This document shows positions 1 to 10,361 of a stretch of DNA of 44,610 nt, in pieces. Under the pieces are notes generated by a model. The model did no database searches and was not told where the DNA came from. It saw only the letters and a list, made by a program, of their open reading frames with translations. Location of the stretch: positions 25,113-69,722 of the forward strand of contig NMRA01001004.1 of the NCBI GenBank assembly GCA_002633005.1, read 5' to 3'. How positions within the stretch are numbered: the stretch's first letter is position 1; each line of letters begins with the position of its first letter. The stretch is from Phoronis australis (taxonomy: Eukaryota > Phoronida > Phoronidae). Made by a program: the position numbers and the translations under genes.

Positions 1-268
1 GGGGGGGGGGTCATTTGAGAAACCAAAAGCTTGACTAAACAAGACAAAAGTCCACTAAAGAGGCAAGTATTCAGCGAAAGCTCTGAACGTTGAACAAACC
101 CGTTGTTTTTTTCTTTTTTTAGTTAGTGAAAGGTCCACTGTGAAAATTAACCCCTCCCCCCATATTTTAGGGTAAATTTGGTCTGTACTAGAAAATCTGC
201 AAATTTACTGAAAAATCTGCAAATCTGGTGTTAGAGTACTCCAATGGAGTTTTGGTGGTACACAGGTC
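1..268. other. Unassigned left edge
   Basis: The window opens with a run of ten G and then AT-rich sequence with a short T tract and a C-rich run near 150. No coding potential is visible. From about 269 the sequence aligns with later copies of the satellite, so this stretch is either flank or a diverged part of the array. Confidence 0.4.
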
Positions 269-821
269 TGTGTAACGTTCAAAATGTTATATCTGTTACG
301 TTTTTCAAAGGAATTCTTTTCAATTTCAGCACACTGGTGGAAGTCATCATGCCAATTGAATACCTTACTTTATTTCACAATAGGCCTAACCAATCAGAAA
401 ATATAGGTCAAAGGTCATTGAGTGCAAACTAAAATTTTGAGCTAGTCTTCAGAATTACGTATCTGTTTACTAAGAGTGATTGAGTTTGATATCTAAATTT
501 TCAGGTCAGTTGGTGCACCCATGGGGTCATTAGGTGCATTTTTCTTCTGAAAGTTTGACCACTTCATTCATCTTGTATTCTGAAGTGCTTAAAGTAAAAC
601 ATCTGTGATTATTAGCAATAACCACACTTTTAATCGAGTTAACAATTACTCCCTCATCGGGGCTCATAATGCACGGGAAGAGGTCAATTAGTGGAAAGGT
701 CATCAAAAAATTAATATGTAATTTCTCCTACAATTTTAAAGAATTCCTTTTCATTTTGGTAAATGGGTTGCTGTTAGTAACTTCCCATAATAATTCCAGT
801 AATACGCACGTGCAGAGTCCG

Positions 822-844
822 TTATTGTCACACCGTGACAATAA
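822..844. repeat. Palindrome in short satellite monomer, copy 1
   Basis: Ten-base arms TTATTGTCAC and GTGACAATAA surround a 3-base spacer. The same palindrome recurs at 1998-2020 and 3174-3196, once per higher-order repeat and only in the short monomer. Confidence 0.85.
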
Positions 845-1997
845 TCTTTTTAGTTCTTCTTATTCTTCTTCCGACCAACTTTGAGGCTTAATAACTCCAA
901 ATTGGGTGCAGGTACGGTCTTTTAATTCAGCATATGACTTTTGACAGTATATAAATTTTGATTGGTTATATAATCATATTCCATATTGCACCGCAAGAGG
1001 TTGTTTGGTGCAAAGGTCATATAATTTTCAAAATTCTACTCTTCCTTCAGTTTTAAAGCTATCTTTTTCAAATTCGGTGCACAGGTATAAGTTAACATGA
1101 CAATTTAAAAAATTACTTTTCAAAGTAATTGGGTCATCCAATCAGGTGAAATAGGTCAAAGGTCATTAGGTGCAAACTAAAATTTTGAGCTAGACACTTC
1201 ACATTGACAGGTCTGATTGCCACAGGTGACTCAAATCGGAATCCAAAGTTTCAGGTCATTTAGTACAAACATGGGGTCATTAGGCGCATTTTTCTTCTGA
1301 AATTTTGACCTTTTCAATCAGCAAGTATTCTGATGTGTCAACCGTTAGACAACTGTGATTCTCAGCGTTAAACACGTTTTCCATGGTCTTTGCAATAATT
1401 CTCCTAAAGATGCTTAAAGTGCACCGGATAAGGTCAATTAGTGCAAAGGTCATGTAACGTTCAAAATGTTTTATGTCTTACGTTTCTCAAGGAATTCTTT
1501 TTAATTTCAGCACACTGGTGTAAGTCAACATGCCAATTGAATACCCTACTTTACTTTGCAATATGCCTAACCAATCAGAAAAAATAGGTCAAAGGTGCAA
1601 ACTAAAATTTTGAGCTAGAGACTTCAGAAATAAGTATCTGTTTAATAAGTGCGATTGAGTTTGAATTCTAAGTTTTCAGGTCATTTGGTGCACCCATGGG
1701 GTCATTAGATGCATTTTTCTTCTGAAAGTTTGACCACTTCATTCATCTTGTATTCTGAAGTGCTTAAAGTAAAACATCTGTGATTATTAGCATTAACCAC
1801 ACTTTTAATCGAGTTAACAATTACTCCCTCATCGGGGCTCATAATGCACCGGAAGAGGCCAATTAGTGGAAAGGTCATCAAAAAATTAATATGTAATTTC
1901 TCCTACAATTTTAAAGAATTCCTTTTCATATTGGTAAACGGGTTGCTGTCAGTAACTTCCCATAATAATTCCAGTAATACGTACGCGCAGAGTCCGT

Positions 1998-2020
1998 TTA
2001 TTGTCACGCCGTGACAATAA
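1998..2020. repeat. Palindrome in short satellite monomer, copy 2
   Basis: Perfect 10-bp inverted repeat (TTATTGTCAC, spacer GCC, GTGACAATAA). Equivalent to the copies at 822 and 3174. Confidence 0.85.
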
Positions 2021-3173
2021 TCTTTCTAGTTCTTCTTATTCTTCTTCCGACCAACTTTGAGGCTGAATAACTCCAAATTGGGTGCAGGTACGGTCTTTAA
2101 ATTCAGCATATTTTTGACAGTATATAAATTTTGATTGGTTATATAATCATATTCCATATTGCACCGGAAGAGGTCGTTTGGTGCAAAGGTCATATAATTT
2201 TCAAAATGCTACTCCTTCTTCAGTTTTAAAGCTATCTTTTTCAAATTCGGTACACAGGTATAAGTCAATCAGGCAATTTAAAAAATTACTTTGCTAAGTA
2301 ATTGAGTCACCCAATCAGGTAAAACAGGTCAAATGTCATTAGGTGCAAAGTAAGATTTCGAGCTAGACACTTCAAAACCACAGGCCTGATTGGCACAGGT
2401 AATTCAATTCAGAATCCAAAGTTTCAGGTCATTTAGTGCAAACATGGGGTCATTAGGTGCATTTTTTCTGGAAATTTGACCTTTTCATTCACCATGTATT
2501 CTGATGTGGCAACTGTTAGACAACTGTGATTCTCAGCATTAAACACATTTTTCATGGGCTTTGCAATAATACTCCTAAAGACGCTTATAATGCACCGGAT
2601 AGGGTCAATTAGTGCAAAGGTCATCTAACGTTCCAAACATTATATCTGATGTTTTTCAAGGAATTCTTTTTAATTTCACCACACTGGTGTAAGTCAACAT
2701 GCCAGTTGAATACCCTACTTTACTTCGCAATAGGCCTAACCAATCAGAAAAAATAGGTCAAAGGTCATTGAGTGCAAACTAAAATTTTTAGCTAGAGACT
2801 TCAAAATTACATATCTGTTTACTAAGTGCAGTTGAGTTTGAATTCTAAATTTTCAGGTCATTTGGTGCACCCATGGGGTCATTAGGTGCATTTTTCTTCT
2901 GAAAGTTTGACCAATTCATTCATCTTGTATTCTGAAGTGCTTAAAGTAAAACATCTGTGATTTTTATTATTAACCACACTTTTAATCGAGTTAACAATTA
3001 CTCCCTCATCGGGGCTCATAATGCACTAGAAGAGGTCAATTAATGGAAAGGTCATCAAAATTTTAACATGTAATTTCTCTTACATTTTTTAATAATTCAT
3101 TTTCATATTGGTAAACGGGTTGCTGTCAGTAACTTCCCAAAACAATTCCAGTAATACGCACTCGTATAGTCCA

Positions 3174-3196
3174 TTATTGTCACGCCGTGACAATAA
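3174..3196. repeat. Palindrome in short satellite monomer, copy 3
   Basis: Perfect 10-bp inverted repeat with spacer GCC. The satellite homology stops about 12 bases downstream and repeat B begins, so the array edge lies next to this hairpin. Confidence 0.85.
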
Positions 3197-3208
3197 TCTT
3201 TCTAGTTT

Positions 3209-3905
3209 ACACTTACCTTTGTATCTTCAAAAGTCCTGAACAGATTTTCTTTAAATTTGGTATGTAGGCACCTATTAGTGAGGTGACGCTATCCTCCCGT
3301 TTTCGGATGGATTCGACGTAGTTTACGCCACCTAGTGGCCATTTTTACTGTTTTTTTGCGTCCACCCCTCTATGAACCAAACCGCTCGAAGAATGGCTGT
3401 GAAAATCGGCATGTATGTGCTTACTATAAAGAGGACGGTTGACGATGATTTTCCGACGATTTCGATTACTTTGGCGTCTCCTAGTGGCAGTTTTGTTTTT
3501 TTTTGCGTCTATGGCTGTATCTGCTAAATCATTTGCAGATCTTTACTTAATTTAGGAAGTGTATTTATATGACGTTGACTATGGATGACGACGACTTTCG
3601 GAGAGATCTGATTACTGCTGTGCCCCCGACAATTTTAGTTTTTTACGTTTTACTCAGTATCTTCAAAGGCGGATTTAACGGACACTGTGCCCACTAGTGG
3701 TAATTTCATTTTATTCTGTTTTCCTTTGTTTCTCTGAAGTTCCTTGACAGATTTTTATGAAATATGGCATGTTCCTGTTTTTGGATGGGTTGTATATTTT
3801 TGCGCCATCTAGTGGCTATTTTTATGACTCAAATAAATAACCCTAAAAGCACACCATTTGCAATGCATTCGTGGGTGCATTTCAATGCTCCGCGTTGCTC
3901 TTGTA
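3209..3905 (+). repeat. Repeat B, copy 1 (internally tandem, ~150 bp units)
   Basis: A dispersed repeat built from diverged units of roughly 150 bp. Each unit contains phrases such as TATCTTCAAAGG, ATGAAATTTGGCA, TTTTCGGA and GCGCCATCTAGTGGC. The 3' end (about 3840-3905, CACCATTTGC to CGCGTTGCTCTTGT) matches 38640-38700 closely. Other copies lie at 6530-7582 with its continuations, at 13436-13830 and at 38370-38702. Non-coding; the family is not one I can name. Confidence 0.75.
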
Positions 3906-4074
3906 TGGCCTGGTCATCCATTCAGCCAAAAGTAGTTCCATAGGTGACTTATCAGCCATTCATGCATACTGACTCACAATAGAAGCCTGATAAGAGTGAA
4001 GGTGGATGGTGTTCCTATAGTTTCATGTGGTAGTGTATGTGTTCAGGACATGACTGTTTTCTGTACGGTTTGCG
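3906..4074 (+). pseudogene. Repeated coding-like fragment (copy 1 of 2)
   Basis: This stretch matches the reverse complement of about 40230-40395. In one plus frame (from about 3967) it reads LTHNRSLIRV, then VDGVPIVSCGS, and stops around 4090. The other copy reads nearly the same peptide on the minus strand. Conservation in the same frame suggests a coding origin, either a transposon protein or a duplicated exon. I do not recognise the family. It directly abuts the 3' end of repeat B. Confidence 0.4.
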
Positions 4075-4917
4075 CCAAATGTAATTAGAACAAAATACCC
4101 TTTTATTTCATGGACATGACTTGAGCCATGATGGCGGATCAGTTTAGCTTCTGTGATTTTCTGATGGTGAATTCCGTTTTCATTTAGCCGTCATGATGCT
4201 TGTGCTCATCCATCATGATATGGAATTGGAGGTCATTTTACTGTTATTTTTATTAGTAATTGTGTTGCAGTATTGTATGTAGTCATTTTAATGCTAGATT
4301 GTTCACTTTTTAACTTTTCCTGAAATGATTGATAGTCAGCCAGTCTTTGGTTGATTTAATAAAACTGAGATGCACTGTCTTGTTGGCCTAAACTACTTAA
4401 ACATGCAAGGAGGAAATATGCTAATTAAGCCTAGTAAACTGGACTTAAAAATAACTTCGCCATGATAGTACCAGTGTCAACTTTCAGTTTGAATTGCATG
4501 ATAACTTGCGATTGAATTGAAGTGATCCACTTTATGATTTGCAGTCTGTCATGTTTTCTACTCACAAACTCTCTGGTTGCTCCTCGGGGCTAGGTAAAGG
4601 TTGTTCTCTTACGAAAATGAGTTTTTTGAAACGGTTGTACAATTAATGGCAGATAAGTGAAAAAATCCAACTTTCTACTTTCAGAAAATATATACTTTTA
4701 CTGTCTTACCATCGTTAGTTTTGTAGATATTTTGCTATTAAATATTCAGTCATGTCTGGTAGAGAAGATCCTGCATATGGTACCTAACCTTAATGCATAT
4801 TGTAGTGTGAGTGTGTGCACATGCAGTTGTTTTCTTTTTGTTTGCTGTTTTCGATCACAAATGATGCTGAAAATGTATCTAAGTCTTAACTACTAATCAG
4901 TGAGTTGATGGTTCGTC
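4075..4917. other. Unassigned spacer
   Basis: AT-rich sequence without a convincing coding frame, repeat or RNA. It ends at the TTAA target site of the THAP element that follows. Confidence 0.4.
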
Positions 4918-4921
4918 TTAA

Positions 4922-5191
4922 AGGCGAAGGCAACCTTTTTTCATGTCACTTTTAGCAAAAATAAGATTCGTTGATTATCCCTGACACATTTTTCACTTAA
5001 TTACAGCTTTTCGTAATTTGATTAATTTCTTGTCCTCTACTCCGGAAGTGACGTTTTTGGAGGCAAGAGTTTCGCGCCAATGTCTTTTCATTATATTCTG
5101 ACTATGAGAGCTGTCGAATCAGTCATTGTTCAACCTCGGTTGTGATAAGTTCGGTCGTCGTTTGCTTTTGTTTACAAGTCAGTCAACATGC
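4922..5191. repeat. Left terminal inverted repeat of THAP element
   Basis: Pairs with 5985-6252 over nearly its whole length with scattered mismatches and small indels. Its inner edge contains the ATG (5188) of the THAP frame, so the repeat must also hold the promoter and 5' leader. Confidence 0.85.
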
Positions 5192-5558
5192 CATGCTGTT
5201 GCTGCATGCCGGGATGTACTCGTTATCATCTCACACGCGCTTTGGGTACCTTGCGTCACTTTCCGAAGGATGACACACTTCGCCGTACTTGGCTAGCTCG
5301 TTCATGTGAAGAACGCAGCGCTACCTGTCCATGCAACGCACAAAGCAGTGGAGGGTTACCGAGGTTGGCAAGCATTTTCTGCCACCAGATTACGACAGAG
5401 ATATGTACGCTGCATTAATGAAGGTCCCTGCAAAACAATGCCTGAAGAAGGGTACCATACCGTCGCTGTTGATTCCCGGCAGTGCCCCGTCGCCAACCCC
5501 GAGAAGTGCGTTATTGAAGCGAGAAGCCTCCCGAGCTCGTGGCCTCTATATACAGTGA
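5188..5558 (+). pseudogene. THAP zinc-finger domain remnant, frameshifted
   Basis: THAP domains are C2CH zinc fingers that bind DNA in transposases and in host proteins derived from them. From the ATG at 5188 one frame gives the typical start MPCCCCMPGC and then FPKDDTLRRTW, matching the first two zinc ligands and the conserved FPK and W. The rest of the domain (GKHFLPPDYDRD and then AKQCLKKGTIPSL, matching the conserved His-Phe and the Pro-containing tail) is in another frame that ends at 5558. A frameshift therefore lies between about 5300 and 5331. The third zinc-binding Cys, expected three residues before the His, reads Val. No transposase core follows before the right inverted repeat. 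The product would be non-functional. Confidence 0.75.
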
Positions 5559-5984
5559 CTGGAGGCACTTCATCTACTGTCACCTGTGCCTCCAAACGTA
5601 CCCCATTGCGTGCAATTCTGGGAACTAGCAGTGATTCACCCTGTGCTGTTGTCTTTAGCCCAGAGCCTGTAAGCAGCTCTGCAGCGATGTTGTGTAGTGC
5701 GAGTGAATACAGGCCCAGTTCGACACCCAGTGAAGAGGACACTTCGTCATCCAATGAACAGTTCGATGAGCGTAAGTTTGATAAATTTATTGTGGACTTG
5801 TATTGGAGCTATTTAGAAGGTGCCAGGTGTGTGGCGAGGGAGTCACACAGCGGGATGTAAGCAGTTTGGGTGCTCAGATCACCCTCCAGTGGTAGTGTGT
5901 CGCGGTACACTCAGGCAATGGGACAGTTCTTCCTCTGTACGTGAGACGATAATGAGTACACCCCAGTACGCAGCCACAGCGTGA

Positions 5985-6252
5985 CATGTTGACTGACTCG
6001 TAAGCAAAAGCAAACGACGACCTATCTTATCACAACCGAGTTAGAACAATGACTGACTCAACTGCTCTCACAGTCAGACTATATGAAAAGAAGTTGGCGC
6101 AAAATTCTTGCCTCCCAAAACGTCACATCCGGAGTAGACGACGAGTAATTAAATAAGTTACGAAAAGCAGTAAATAAGTGAAAAATATGTCTGGGATAAT
6201 CAAAGAACCTTATTTTTGCTAAAAATGACATGAAAAAAGGTTGTCTTCGCCT
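5985..6252. repeat. Right terminal inverted repeat of THAP element
   Basis: Reverse complement of 4922-5191. It ends in GCCT followed by the TTAA duplication at 6253-6256. Confidence 0.85.
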
Positions 6253-6256
6253 TTAA

Positions 6257-6529
6257 TAATTCAGGGTCATGTGATACTGCCGGAATGGAACCCAGTAATA
6301 TACATAGTCTTAAACCAAGATTATTGCACTTGTAAAAACAGTGCTGCATCTAGTTTTTAATGGGTTTTCTGGCCATTAAACACTTTGGTTTATCAAATGC
6401 ATTTAACATTTGCTGGTAGTGTTCTTGCAGGCTTACAATGCGTGTCATACAGAAGAAGCTAAAGAGAACATGCTGACAGACATTGTGGTACAGTTTTAAT
6501 TTAAATTTAAAGAATTCAACAGTTCCCTA
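6257..6529. other. Unassigned spacer
   Basis: Short AT-rich stretch between the THAP element and the next repeat B copy. Nothing recognisable. Confidence 0.4.
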
Positions 6530-7582
6530 TTTAATTTACATATATTTATGCATCCACTTATTTTTATGTATGTGCATATTGCTATCGTCTCTGTCTTGGC
6601 TTCCAGCGTTTGCTGCTGTATCTCTTAAACCCCTTGCAGCATCTTTAATGAGAATAGTTCCTAGATCCCATAAACCTGACAACAGACGACAACGAATTTT
6701 GGACCTATCTGACTACCATTGTAGTCCCTAGTGACAGTTTGTTTTTAATGTTACTTCTGTATCTTTTTGGAGTTATTTGATGGATTTTCATGAGATTTGG
6801 AAAGTAGGTTTCTGGTAAGGTGACCACGACAGCTGTGAATTTTCAGACGGCTTTGATGATTCGGCATCTTCTAGTGGCCAATTTAAAAATTTTTTAGTCC
6901 TTTTTGGCACCTGCCTTTCTATCTGCCAAATCTGAAAGATCATTATGAAAATTGGCAGGTGTGATCATTATGAGACCACAGGTGATGTTGATTATTGGCT
7001 ACTCTCTGGCACCCTCTGTGGGGATTTTTTTCACCTGCAGCTGTATCTCATTAGCCTTTTGCAAGAACTTTGTGAAATTTGACAAAAGAAATGATGATGA
7101 GCTTCAGGCCTTTCTAACGACTGTTTGTATCTTCCGAGCTCATTGATGGATTTTTATGACTTTTGGCAAAAAGATTTCTGTTAAACAGACAATTATGTTG
7201 TCCCAATTTTCAGAAATGTTTTACGTATTCTGTGCCATTTAATGGAATTTTTCAAATTTTCAAGTCCGTTTTTGGCCTCTTCCTCTCTATTTGCCAAACT
7301 ACTTGAAGGATTGTTGTGAAAATTGGTAGATGTGTTTCTGGTGAAAAGACTAAACCTGACGTTGATTTTGAGACGGGTTTGACTACTTTGGCTCCCGCTA
7401 CTGGTGTTTTTATTTGTATCATTGTATGGCTGTACCTCAACCATGTGGAAAATGTCTTTCTATGCAACTTACAACATATTGTGAGGATTTTCAGATTAAT
7501 CTGACTACTGCTGTGCACCATAGTAGCAATTTTAGTTTTTTATGTTTGCCTTTGGAGTTCATTCAGTTGGTGGATTTTCATG
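6530..7582 (+). repeat. Repeat B, copy 2, left part
   Basis: Begins with the same leader as 13436 (phrases CATATTGC, CGTCTCTGTCT, TAAACCCCTTGCAG) and runs through several units of roughly 150 bp. It is interrupted at 7582 by a solo LTR, resumes at 8484 and is interrupted again at 8631 by a THAP element. It resumes at 11261, so one original repeat copy is split into three pieces. Confidence 0.75.
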
Positions 7583-8478
7583 TGTCAGACGATTGTCTGT
7601 GGGTTTGTTTAAAAGGTAGCTATGCTTTGAAGTTGTGCGTAGATGGAGAGTGAATAATCAAATCCAGTAATTAATTTATTATATGATAACCCCTAATTAG
7701 ACAAATGAAACCTATTGTTAATTAAGTAATCAACTACAAAGAGAAACTACGCTAGCGCCCTCTTTAAAGATTACTTTAATCAAACAACCAAACGATCAAA
7801 TGTCTTATCTGCTATCCAAGCTAGGACTCTCCACTTGTTGGATGTCTGTCCTGTTGGTGAATCTTCGAACTACACACACTGTATAGCGACAGTGTACTTG
7901 CTGGTCACCGTCTCTGGTGATGCAACACTTGCAGGCAATTTCTTCTACCCGCGATTCTTCTTGCTGGTCACAGTCTCTGGCTGATGACGCAACACTTCAG
8001 GTAGTATCTTACTACCCACAATGCAAGTGACAAGCTCTTAGTTAACTTCCGGTTCGTTAACCCTTGCCCTTGCCAAGATCCTTTCTAGAATCTTCCACGA
8101 GATGGCTCTGTCGTACAACTGCTTCTGTACACTGTAGCAAGTCTTTATGCTTCAACTACTTTAGCGCATCTGATTATCTTGCTGATTTCAGCCCATAATA
8201 TAACATTCTACTTATTTAGTGATTGGCTAATAAAAACCACATGATCATATCCACTCGTATTATTGGCTGTTACAATTTGTTCTCAGAATATTCTAGAATC
8301 TCTAGAGTACTTTGACCCCAGAACCCAAAGTTGTAAACACCATCTAAAAATAGATTTTGACGTTAAAATACATGTCAACAAGTCTGACCCCATGATTTAA
8401 AAGTACATATGCACAAATTTTGGGCAACTTAAAATAGATCTATTCTTACTAATTACTTAATCAATATTTATTCTGACA
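7583..8478. mobile_element. Solo LTR (896 bp) with TCATG target duplication
   Basis: Begins TGTCAGA and ends TCTGACA, a 7-bp terminal inverted repeat with TG and CA ends. It is bounded by the 5-bp direct repeat TCATG (7578-7582 and 8479-8483). Removing it rejoins repeat B across the phrase ATTTTCATGAAATTT, which is the uninterrupted form at 13690. An AATAAA lies near 8228. No internal gag-pol is present, so this is what recombination between two LTRs leaves behind. The retrotransposon family is not identifiable. Confidence 0.85.
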
Positions 8479-8483
8479 TCATG

Positions 8484-8631
8484 AAATTTAACAGATAGGT
8501 TTCTATTTAGAAAGTGACGATGCTCTGCCATTTTCGTATTGATCGATGTATTTTTGCACTACTAAGTGGCCATTCTTATCTTTCAAGTCATTTTTTGGCA
8601 TCTGCCTCTTTGCTTGCCAAATTGCTTTTAA
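8484..8631 (+). repeat. Repeat B, copy 2, middle part
   Basis: Continuation of repeat B after the solo LTR. It stops at TTAA (8628-8631) where the 2.6 kb THAP element is inserted. Confidence 0.7.
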
Positions 8632-8790
8632 GGAGAATGCCACCCAGTTTAATTAGTCCTTTTTACCATCTTAATCGGTCTATATCCACATCGCCTCTTA
8701 TACGGTCGACCTCAACTTGCCGAGAGGTGTTGCGTCAACCTGTGAGGAAGGTGAGAAACTATGTAGCGATGTCAGTGATTTAGCTGCAGA

Positions 8791-9350
8791 GTGAATGCCA
8801 CTATATTGCGGTGCATCGTTCCCACTTGTCCGAACTATGAAGCTGCGAAGGAAGCGGATATATCATTTTTTCAATTTCCTCGAGAGCCCGAAATGCTTAG
8901 TGTCACGTTTTCCTCGTGTGTGGGTGGGCGCAGGTTGTTACAGACCGGTGCTAATAGCTTTCGGTGGGACGATAGACTGAAGATAGGTTCGAGTCATGCC
9001 AGAGTCTTCTAGAAAGTTCCACACTATACTGTAGTAAACAAATTACGTCACTACTGACCTCAGTCTACTAGAAAGTTCCATACTATTCTGTAGTAAGCAA
9101 ATTATAACATCACTGTACTTAACTCAGGGGTCATGCCAATTAAACACAATAACAAAACAAAACAATAGAACTAAAACTGTCAGTCTACATTCCGACACTT
9201 AGGAAGTGGCCTGCGGCAGTGAAGAATGAAAAGTACACTGTTAATAACAAGTATGAGGCCATGAAACATCTCCGTGTCTGTGGCCGGCATTTCGTCGACT
9301 GTGATTTCTATGACGAAATCCGGCTTACCAAAAAACTATCCATATGTTCC
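8791..9350 (+). pseudogene. THAP domain split by a solo LTR
   Basis: The first half (8791-8900) reads CIVPTC, giving the first two zinc Cys ligands as C-X4-C, followed by FFQFPREPEM, which fits the conserved FP motif. The second half starts at 9203 and reads KWPAAV (the conserved Trp), then VCGRHFVDCDF, giving the Cys-X2-His ligands and the following Phe. All four zinc ligands are present. The two halves join in frame, mid-codon, when the 297-bp LTR and one 5-bp target copy are removed. The domain was therefore intact when the LTR landed. Downstream of about 9330 the expected AVP-like tail is in a different frame. No clear ATG opens the frame; GTG at 8791 or an upstream exon are possible. Confidence 0.72.
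8901..9197. mobile_element. Solo LTR (297 bp) with CTTAG target duplication
   Basis: Starts TGTCACG, ends CCGACA, and is flanked by CTTAG (8896-8900 and 9198-9202). It is the same family as 9696-10356: both ends match (TGTGTGGGTGGGCGCA at left; GGGGTCATGCCAAT and CAGTCTA at right). It lacks about 400 bp of the middle and contains an internal duplication of a block starting TCTAGAAAGTTCC (near 9009 and 9070). Confidence 0.88.
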
Positions 9351-9695
9351 GTTGCTTGTGCATGTTCACGGTGCCTCTCTAGTATTTCTTGGTCAGTGTA
9401 TTCCGGTTCGAACTGATAGCCTGTGAAACCTAATGATCCGATCCGTGAAGTCTTTGTCGGATGAGCTCTTGACTAACTTGGGATTGGCGCGCCGGGTGAG
9501 GTGCCTTGTAGACATTTATTATAATTCTATGTGCTGTTTCAAAGTGAATTATTCTCACCCTAACCAATGCTTATATAAAACTGAAACAAAGTCTGTCTCA
9601 TTAGATACAATTTGTATTGCCTTTGGAGTATTTATGAGTGCAAATGTTTTGAGAAGCCAGCAATTATAAACCACTGTGTTACCGGCTTTAGATGC

Positions 9696-10356
9696 TGTCA
9701 TGTTTTTCCTGTGTGTGGGTGGGCGCAAGTTGTGGCAGACCGGTGCTAATAGCTTTCGGTGCGAGAATTGACTGAACACTGGTTTGAGTTAATCCTTTAT
9801 TAATCCCGACCGTGCGTTCACAAGCCTACTCAAACAAAACGTCCGAAGTTTTGTCTGTTTTATGCTCCAGCCAGTGCTGCGAAGCCTTGACTTGTGATAA
9901 ACTTCTGAGACACGTTCAGCAAGTGTTACACTCGTCGATTCAATAATCTGCTATCTCTATAGCTGGCTCTCTATTGACTATCGCTGTAACTGCTGATTCT
10001 CTTCACTGCAACTCAATTGTAGTTCTGATTAACTTTCTTGTGAACTGCTGATTATCTGACTAACACAAACCCGTGCTTGTGTATTTATAGCCTAATGCAT
10101 TGTTCTGGAACTTTTCATCAATTCAAGCACATTCTAGAACTTTCCTGAATCTACCCAACCATTCTACAAACATGTACTAGTCTATAGAATATTCCAGACT
10201 GCATTAATCACTGTCATGCTAGAGTCTTCTAGAAAGTTCCACACTATACTGCAGTAAACAAATTACATCATCACTATACTTAATTTAGGGGTCATGCCAA
10301 TCAAGCAGAACAACAAAACAATACAACTAAAAACAGTGTCAGTCTATATTCCGACA
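9696..10356. mobile_element. Solo LTR (661 bp) with GATGC target duplication
   Basis: Starts TGTCATG, ends CCGACA, and is flanked by GATGC (9691-9695 and 10357-10361). Longer relative of the LTR at 8901. A possible TATA-like TATTTATAG lies near 10082. No internal region is present. Confidence 0.88.
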
Positions 10357-10361
10357 GATGC

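Larger units (their letters stand above)
269..3208. repeat. Satellite-like tandem array, ~1.18 kb higher-order repeat
   Basis: Whole blocks recur with a period of about 1176 bp: the block starting GCACSGGAAGAGG lies at 671, 1846 and 3023. Within each period there are three related monomers, starting at 671, 988, 1421, then 1846, 2161, 2592, then 3023. The monomer steps are 317, 433, 425, 315, 431 and 431 bp. Two monomers of about 430 bp share the core CATGGGGTCATTAGG. The third, about 316 bp, lacks that core and carries different sequence, including a palindrome. Copies of the same monomer one period apart are far more alike than neighbouring monomers, which is the signature of a higher-order repeat. 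About 2.5 periods are present. The short open frames here look incidental. Confidence 0.88.
4922..6252. mobile_element. Non-autonomous THAP-domain DNA transposon with long TIRs and TTAA target site
   Basis: The element is 1331 bp. It is flanked by TTAA at 4918-4921 and 6253-6256. It has long terminal inverted repeats of about 268-270 bp (4922-5191 and 5985-6252) beginning AGGCGAAGRCAACC. It encodes a degraded THAP domain just inside the left repeat. TTAA duplications together with a THAP DNA-binding domain fit the Kolobok superfamily; piggyBac also uses TTAA but has different ends, and P elements have 7-8 bp duplications. No catalytic domain remains, so this is an internally deleted copy. The two repeats differ at scattered positions, so the insertion is not very recent. 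Confidence 0.82.

Noticed and set aside
5356-5754. 132-codon minus-strand frame in the THAP element
   Set aside because: It is antisense to the THAP remnant and shows no domain; the plus strand explains the region.
5306-5860. 184-codon plus frame in the THAP element
   Set aside because: It runs out of frame relative to both halves of the THAP domain, and its composition (Ser/Thr/Pro/Arg-rich) looks like a shadow reading.
4918-6256. P element or piggyBac identity for the THAP element
   Set aside because: P elements give 7-8 bp duplications and piggyBac ends start CCC; the TTAA target with AGGCGAAG ends and a THAP domain fit Kolobok better.
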